Made by a program: the position numbers and the translations under genes. Positions 57,386 through 64,000 of a stretch of DNA of 64,000 nt are shown in pieces (position 1 is the first letter of the stretch; each line of letters starts with the position of its first letter). The notes under the pieces were generated by a model. That model was given only the letters and a program-made list of their open reading frames with translations, searched no databases and was not told where the DNA came from. The stretch is taken from positions 4,342,501-4,406,500 of the forward strand of contig JAIVEN010000003.1 of NCBI GenBank assembly GCA_026686845.1. Direction: 5' to 3'. This DNA is from Adenanthera pavonina. Lineage: Eukaryota; Streptophyta; Magnoliopsida; Fabales; Fabaceae.

Positions 57386-59570
57386 TTTTCAAAGTGACAA
57401 AATCTTTTAGTTTAAAATGAAAAGATTTAAGAAAAGGGTTAAAAGATGTAAAGTCTCATGCTAGTCATTCTCGTTTGTTTTGGAAGAAAAATGATCAAAG
57501 CAACAGAAAGAATCCAGCAAGTCTCAATGGTCAGTCAATCACGATCATAATCGCTGGGCCAAAAAAAAAAAAGGATCATAACCTCCTTGTTTTGTACGGA
57601 TCAGTGTAATGCATAATTTTGATTTTTCTTGCGTACGAGGCTGAGATTTTTCCTATGTTGAAATATTTTGCGACCCGTCATCTATGAAATCTTTCGCGAC
57701 CACATATTTTTTAAGCTAAATTATATATATTCCGTCGATCTCATTCTTAAATCATTTATCTTTTTTTCCCAAATTCATAAATCATTTCTCAGTTTCTATA
57801 ATTGTAGTAAATTTATTAATTTTATAATTTCAGCTAAATAATTTTTTTATGGAGAAGACTTAGATAATTAATTTCATATATTTAATATACTTATATTATA
57901 TTAAATCAAAACATGTAGCTTTTAAATTTAAAAATAATCAACAATATAAATAATAAAAATTAGTTACTAAATAAATAATATATAAAAAGTATATTTATTC
58001 TGATTTAATTTGATAAAAATGTATTAAGTATATAAATTTAAGTACTTAAGTTTTTTTTCATAAATAAAACGATGTTAGTGACACTCAAATTTATCATATC
58101 TCTTGGAGAGAAAAAAAACTTATCACATCTCATTTTTAATATAAATAAAAAAATTATTAAAAACAGAAATCATTCACATATTTATAATAATAAAAAATGT
58201 CCAATCAAATTTCAATATATAAATTTTGTAAAAAATCTTCGCCTATTTTATATACTATGTTGTTCACAATATATATTTCCTTCCCAGGAAAACGCCTTAA
58301 TTTCTGACAGAAAAACTTATCTTAATAAACTTGATTGCTGAAAAAAATTGGCAGCTGTTGTTGCAGCTGAAAGTATTGACGTATGTAGCTGGAGGCGTGA
58401 TTGCGTGTCAACTTCCCATTTGAAGTTTTCTGAACTAAAGGCATCGCCGAGGCTGCTGCTCAACGGTCGCCGGCAACTGTTAGGTAACCTCCCCTTCCGT
58501 CCTCGCTTCAAATGAAAGGCTTTCCCTTTGCGTTGCTACGACGCAGCGTCTTCTTTGAGCATTTTTTATTTTTCTTTTTAATTAATTTGAGCATTTTAGG
58601 TGTACTATAATAATAAGCCTTCCTTTGTCTGATCTTCTCGATTGTATTTCTCGGGAAGAAATCAAAGGTTTTGAATTTTTAACTCCGCGCCGATGCATTA
58701 GAATCTGAGATAACCAGATGACAATGTTTCAACGGGTAGTGCTGCCAAACTTTCCCAAATGTATTTCATACCTCTATTTTTTTTTTTATAAAAAAAAATT
58801 CCACTGGGGGATAGATTTCAATACTATTTTGTTCTTCCTCAAGCTTTCTGTTTTTCTCCTTTTAAATTATCAAGAAACTTTTTCCACGGAAGAAAAAAAA
58901 AAAAAACGAATCTTTCAGTTCGTCTTTGCGCTGAAAGCATGGGAAGAAGCTTATCCTCACGAGACAAGTCTGGTGGTTTTTCTTGTCCTTCATTTTCATG
59001 TTCTTTTTAATTAATTGATAATAATTAATTTTCCCGCTCTCAGATTGGGCTACATTGTGACTGGCTGCTTTTCCGAACATGCAATATCATGGTGTCATAG
59101 AAGTTACGGATTACTGTATTTGCAAAAATTCCAAAGGATCCGGACACACGGTGTCGAACTTCTGGAGGTCGTGACAGTTTGACAATGTTTCATTTAGCGA
59201 TGAACTGTGTCTCAGAAACATTCACACCTCTATAATTATTTCTAAGCTAGCCTTTTTCGTTTGTTTGACATCCTATTTTATTCAGTCGAAATTGGCATAC
59301 ACATAGATCTCTATACCCTTTCCTGACAGATTTGATCTCCTCCCTTGAATAGGCTCCCAAGCGGAGCCTCCCTGCCTGCCAAAGAAAAAAATAATAATAA
59401 TAATAAAAGAAATTGTTTATTCTCTTATTTGCATAATTCATTTAAGTTGTGGTTCGTTGCTTTTATTAACAAGAAATGAATGAGTAAGAAACCCATTATT
59501 TCCATTGTATTAGGCACTTTCTACCTCATCAAAATTTCTTTCCAATACATAGAAGATTTTGTCAGGAAGG
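57386..59570. other. Intergenic, 5' region of the thioredoxin-like gene
   Basis: No coding exon is certain. A GC-richer block at 58330-58560 (GCTGCTGCTCAACGGTCGCC, then TTAGGTAACC, a possible splice donor) could be a 5' UTR exon of the downstream gene. The rest is AT-rich. Confidence 0.35.
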
Positions 59571-60722
59571 ATGCTGCAGGTTGTCGTGCACAGGCATAAT
59601 ATTATATATGGCAAGTCCTTTTTCAGTGACAGACACTCACAGAACCAACTAGCTTCTAGAATTTCCTATGTAGTTTCCAAGTTGGTTTCTGGACAAGTTC
59701 ATGAGAAATTATGTTTTGGTAGGACGAAAATTGAACCCATAAGCAGAAGTAGGCACACTGTTGGCCCTTGTAACATAGGAGTTGCTGATGACCATCGAGA
59801 AGATTTGTCAGAAGCAGATGATGATCTCTGTCCCGTTGAATGTGTCAGAGAATTCAAAACTGATGAAGAGTTCTGCAGAATTCTAGACAAGGCTAAGGAA
59901 ACTGGATCTTTAGTTGTGGTAGATTTCTTCCGCACCTCTTGTGGAAGCTGCAAGTATATTGAGCAGGGCTTTTCAAAACTGTGCAAGAAATCTGGTGATC
60001 AAGAAGCTCCTGTAATCTTTCTAAAGCATAATGTTAGTAAGCATAATGTTAGTATGCTTTATGTTTTTTCTTTAGCTCATCTATATTTCAGAAAAAAATC
60101 TCTGTTACATTTACCTAATGTATTTGAGTCTAAGGATCATGGTATGTTGGTTGATTAATTATAGATTGAACATGTTGATTTTTTTGCTTCAGGGGGACTT
60201 ATAATGCCATTTGTTGCAGGTAATTGACGAATATGATGAGCAATCTGAGGTTGCTGAGCGACTTAGAATCAGGGTACTTCCCTTACGTTGACTGTTGAGT
60301 GATTTAAATTGAAGTTAACCTTCAGGCCGATCTACACGTTTATCTACATTTAACTTTCGTGATTGATCTCTACATTTGAATGATTCTCTATTATTTAAGC
60401 GACTTGAATGGTGCAGAATGCCCTTTCTTTGATTTGAGCTTCTCTCACCATTCTCAGCTTCATACTAATTTATCTTTCAAACTGCTTTCCCTGTATCCAC
60501 AGTAGATATCCATAGGTGCTCATTAGTATTTTCAAAAAATTATGTATGATCATCACAATCCACTGAACTTAAAAGTTAAATGAACTGATGCAGAGTGTGC
60601 CTCTTTTCCACTTCTATAAAAATGGGGTCTTGTTGGAAGCATTCGCAACAAGGGACAAAGACAAGATTGTTGAAGCCATACTCAAGCATTCATCTCTTCA
60701 ACTCCAAGATATTTTGAGTTGA
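59571..60722 (+). CDS. Thioredoxin-like 4, chloroplastic
   Basis: Three exons: 59571-60032, 60220-60273 and 60594-60722; GT-AG introns; 645 nt, 214 aa. The ATG at 59571 is the first in frame. About 90 N-terminal residues, rich in Ser/Arg/His with few conserved features, fit a plastid transit peptide. The thioredoxin fold follows: LVVVDFFRTSCGSCKYIEQG with a CGSC redox centre in place of the classical WCGPC, then APVIFLKHN, YDEQSEVAERL, and the cis-Pro strand SVPLFHFYKNG. This matches the plant thioredoxin-like 4 group (Arabidopsis At1g07700). Its partners are not established; a disulfide-exchange role in the plastid is inferred. The gene is intact. Confidence 0.9.
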
Positions 60723-61158
60723 CCTTTAAACGATGGAAGTTGGTACTGATGCATAAGTTTGTGTCCAAGTTCTATTAAACATGCATAAAACACAGAATAA
60801 TGACCTGCTCTAGTATATTGACAAACATAGTAAGATATGGGTGTTCCTATCACTTTTGTAATACTATCTATTTATTATTTGATCGAGGCTGTTGAGTGAT
60901 TGTGGATATTTTACTTCAGCCTTCTCATTTATGGGAAGAGTTTTTCGTGTACACCTTTACTCCTCTGTATTTGGTTAAATATGATAGACATGCATAAAAG
61001 TATTTGAGTAGTACTTATCCGTTTTTGTAATAGAACGGAAAGATTGGATTGCCCGTATTTCCATTATAGATGGTCCATACTTAATTGCACTAGTACTGAT
61101 GTAGCTGAACTTGCTTCCATGACTTGACTTATAACTTGAAATATAGATCATCTGCTAA
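60723..61158 (+). other. 3' UTR of the thioredoxin-like gene and flank
   Basis: Sequence between the TGA and the copia LTR, with no coding content. It should contain the polyadenylation site. The bases GCTAA (61154-61158) precede the LTR and would be the 5-bp target duplication if the right end of the retrotransposon matches. Confidence 0.4.
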
Positions 61159-61355
61159 TGTTAGAAGATATTAGGATATTATTCAAATTATATTTGTTGA
61201 TTCTTTTCTAACATAGAATCAGGGATTATAATCCCTACATTTATTGTAAATATTCAGTATTTATTTTTAGCTCCTAGGGTAACTTGTATATATACCTGTG
61301 TACTCCTCAATTGTAAATCATTAGAAAATATTTTTTTCGACCACTATTTGTGTCA
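61159..61355 (+). repeat. 5' LTR of the copia element
   Basis: Begins TG, ends CA, and abuts the tRNA-Met primer-binding site. It contains TATATATACC (near 61292-61301) as a likely TATA region. Short LTRs of this size are common in plant copia lineages. Confidence 0.8.
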
Positions 61356-61594
61356 TGGTATCAAAGCTAGGCTCTATTTCTTCTCTGATCATATTTTTCC
61401 TTCAACCTTAAATTTCTGCCTCATACTGTCACGACGGCACTGCTCAATATTTTGCGCGTCACTGTTGGCATCAATGTTGATGACGAACTGTTCGCTGTGG
61501 CGCGTCACTGTCCACGGCGTCACTGTTCACGCTCAATCTCTGACAGGCACATTCCCGTTGACCTCTTCCGTCTTTTTCTGCACCTATTTCAGTC

Positions 61595-62466
61595 ATGAGT
61601 GAGTCCTCTACTACCGGTCCTAATGTTGAGTCTTTCACTGTTAGTAATCACATTGGCATCGGTGGTGTCTCTAGGAAATTGCAAGTTGTTCCAATGGCTT
61701 ATAGATTGAACAGGAAAAATTTTTTGAGTTGGTCTCAATTTGTTCGCACATTTCTGAAGGACGTGGAAAACTCAGTCATCTATTGGGTACGAGTCCTAAG
61801 CCAAGTAATCCAAAGTATGATGCCTGGGATGAAGAAAACTCGTTGATTATGTCATGGCTGTGGCATTCCATGGATCCTGAAGTTAGTAAATCATGTTTGT
61901 TCCTAAGTTCTGCCAAAGAGATTTGGGATTCTGTGCATCAGACCTATTCAAAAGTGAAGGATGCTGCTCAGATCTATTAGATTAAGACAAAAATCTCTTC
62001 TACTAAACAAGGAGTTAAATTTGTTAATGGGTATTCTACGCTAATGAAAAGTTTGTGGCAGGAATAGGATCATTATCAGTGTATTATGATGAAATGTACT
62101 GAAGATATTGTCATCTTGAAGCACTTTATGGAGAAAGAAAGGATATTTGAATATCTTGCAGGATTGAATGCAGATTTTGATACGGTAAGAATTCAAATAC
62201 TTGGAAGAGAAGAGTTACCTACTCTGAATGAAACTATTGCTATTGTCTTAACAGAAGAAGGACATAGGAATGTGATGATGGAGTACAAGACAATTGAAAG
62301 TTTTGCTTTGGTATCAAAGAGTATTAATCAAGCTCTTCAAACAAAGCATTCTAACAACTCCTATGGTGTACTTATTGCAACAAGCTTCGTCACACCAAGG
62401 ATAGGTGTTGGAAGCTTCATGGTAAACCTCCGAATATTAAGAAGGGACAGGGGCAAGTTCATGTAG
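61595..62466 (+). pseudogene. Copia gag, frameshifted
   Basis: Starts ATGAGTGAG at 61595. The text YRLNRKNFLSWSQFVRTFLK is followed after a frameshift near 61760 by LIMSWLWHSMDPEVSKSC and TAKEIWDSVHQTYSKVKDAAQIY-like residues, then a stop at 61978-61980. It resumes with FEYLAGLNADFDTVRIQILG. This is the UBN2-type gag of copia elements. A CTYCNKLRHTKDRCW knuckle (CX2CX4HX4C, about 62365-62409) follows in another frame. Not translatable as one protein. Confidence 0.75.
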
Positions 62467-62469
62467 CAA

Positions 62470-64000
62470 CGGAAATTTCAAGTGGAGAGGAAAGCTTCAG
62501 CCATCCTGATCTTAAGGATGAGATTGGAAAATTAAGGAGTTTACTGAAATCACTGGAGAAGAATACTACCAGTACTTCAGGTACATGTTCTTTGGTGTTC
62601 TCAAGTATTTCTATTGAACTTTCATCTGTTATTACTCAATTGTCATTTGCTCTTACTGCCTCAAATAAAGTTTTTCTTGACTCATGGATCATGGATTCTG
62701 GAGCTAATAACCATATGACCAATTCTTGAAAAAAATTTATTTCTTATAATCCATGTCCTAGTACCAGAAAGGTTATAATAGCTGATGGTTCTGTTCTTAC
62801 TGTTGCTGGGCAAGGTGATATCCGTTTAAGTTCATCTCTCATCTTGAAAAATGTTTTGCACATTCCTAAACTTTGTATCAATCTTATATCTGTCAAAAGA
62901 CTTACCAGCGATTCTAATTGTTGTACTTTATTCTTTTCTACTTATTGTGAAATTTAGGAACTGGGCACGAGGCAAAAGATTGGACTTGCTAAAGAAAAAG
63001 ATAGACTTTATTTCCTTGATGAGTGTAGTGGACGTGATTGATTTCAAAGTTTGTCTTCCTCTTCCTTTCATTCCAAAGAGTTCAGTTTGAATAAAGACCG
63101 CATTTGGCTTCATCATCGCCGTTTTGGTCATCCTTCTTTCTATGTTATTAAAATGATGTTTCCTTCTTTGTTTAAAAACCTAGATGTTAATTCATAGTGA
63201 TATTTGGGGCCCTTCAGATATTTCTAATATTTCTGGCTCTCGATGGTTTGTTTTTTTTATTGATGATTGCACTCGTATAATTTGGATTTATATTTTGAAA
63301 CAAAAATCTGATGTAAGCTCTATATTTCCATCCTTTTACAATATGATCAAAACTCAATTTGGGATTGGGATACAGAGATTTCGTTCTGACAATACAAAAG
63401 ATTTTTTCAATCAATCTCTGTCAATCTTTTTGGATACTCAGGAAATTATTCATGAGTCTTCTTGTGTTAATACCCCACAACAAAATGGGGTTACTGAAAG
63501 GAAAGATGGCCATCTCCTGGCCACCACAAGAGCCTTTCTATTTCAAAATAATGTTCCTAAACAATATTGGGGGGAAGCAGTTTTAATTGTAAGTTATATG
63601 ATCAACAGGCTTCCCACATAGACTCTTGATTCAAAAAGTCTTATACAACTTCTCACTCACTTTTTCCCTGACTTCAAAGCTTCGAATAATCTCATCCCAA
63701 AAATATTTGGTTGTGTTGCTTTTGTTCATGTGCATACTCAAAATTGGACCAAACTTGATCCTCGGGCCCTAAAATGTGTGTTCATTGGTTATTCTCTTAC
63801 TCAGAAAGGATACAAGTGTTATCATCCTCCTTCAAAAAGATTCTATGTCTCAGCTAATGTGACTTTTTCTGAGTGTGAGTCCTATTTTCATAATATTCTT
63901 CTAGAGAGAACTGTCTTTCTGGATAACCAGAGTCAAGATCTCTTCTTTCTTGAAATACCAAATGACTCCTCTAGGCCTTCCAGTTCCTGTGATTCTCAAC
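62470..64000 (+). pseudogene. Copia protease and integrase region, broken
   Basis: Protease: WIMDSGANNHMTNS (about 62687-62728) with the DSGA site, followed at once by a stop. Integrase: HSDIWGP (first Asp), RFRSDN (second Asp) and PQQNGVTERK (Glu) form the D,D,E triad in 63184-63621, then a TAG stop. The C-terminal part (LDPRALKCVFIGYS) follows to the window edge. Several stops make it inactive in cis. Confidence 0.8.

Larger units (their letters stand above)
61159..64000 (+). mobile_element. Ty1/copia LTR retrotransposon, 5' part, defective
   Basis: Left LTR 61159-61355 (TGTTAGAAGA ... TTGTGTCA, 197 bp), then a primer-binding site TGGTATCAAAGCTAG (61356-61370) matching plant initiator tRNA-Met sites. 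Gag, protease and integrase follow on the same strand. Protease before integrase, with reverse transcriptase expected further on, is the copia order. The element runs off the window edge, so the reverse transcriptase and right LTR are not visible. Confidence 0.85.

Noticed and set aside
57720..58070. Stowaway MITE beginning TTCCGTCGATCTCATT
   Set aside because: The left end looks right but no matching right end was found, so it was not annotated.
1..64000. tRNA, rRNA or snoRNA genes
   Set aside because: I saw no cloverleaf with A and B boxes or other clear RNA gene by eye; a tRNAscan-type run would be needed to exclude short ones.

Overview
This is nuclear DNA of a flowering plant, almost certainly a woody-type eudicot. 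The evidence is AT-rich sequence, spliced genes with GT-AG introns, a photosystem I antenna gene, a chloroplast thioredoxin-like gene, secreted plant alpha-amylases, and many plant transposons (hAT, Mutator-like, Stowaway and Harbinger-type MITEs, copia, LINE pieces) plus an endogenous pararetrovirus. I cannot name the species from the sequence alone.

Layout. At the left edge is the last exon of an unidentified gene (+). It is followed on the minus strand by a complete six-exon LHCA5 gene (905-2337) and a two-exon DEM/VID27-like gene (3858-6478). From 6.5 to 11.6 kb lie decayed sequence and a 1.9-kb hAT element with perfect 8-bp target duplications. The centre of the window (11.6-33.9 kb, minus strand) is a tandem array of four family-one alpha-amylase genes. 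Copy 1 (11644-13222), copy 3 (22108-23735) and copy 4 (32276-33930) have intact reading frames. Copy 2 (18086-19775) is a pseudogene that looks like a mosaic of copy 1 and copy 3/4. A Mutator-like element (MULE) carrying a hAT-like repeat sits between copies 3 and 4.

From 37.5 to 44.7 kb there is a transposon stack. A hAT element (38555-44678, perfect 8-bp duplication) holds a MULE (38872-44186, perfect 9-bp duplication), whose broken transposase in turn holds a small MITE. A complete four-exon SCP2 gene follows (46596-47910, minus). Then comes a roughly 7-kb broken caulimovirid integrant (about 49.55-57.1 kb, minus), itself apparently inside a Harbinger-type repeat. A complete three-exon thioredoxin-like 4 gene (59571-60722, +) follows, with the 5' part of a defective Ty1/copia retrotransposon (61159 to the window end, +) just downstream.

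The host genes are independent housekeeping or plastid genes (light harvesting, lipid transfer, redox) apart from the amylases. Those probably act together in extracellular or vacuolar starch hydrolysis and have diverged by duplication, gene conversion and loss. I found no wholly new biological system. The most interesting points are the mosaic amylase pseudogene with a stop at the catalytic glutamate, the intact amylase that lacks a usually conserved subsite lysine, and the three-level transposon nest with readable target duplications. All exon boundaries were worked out by hand from reading frame, GT-AG sites and family conservation; no alignment or search was run.
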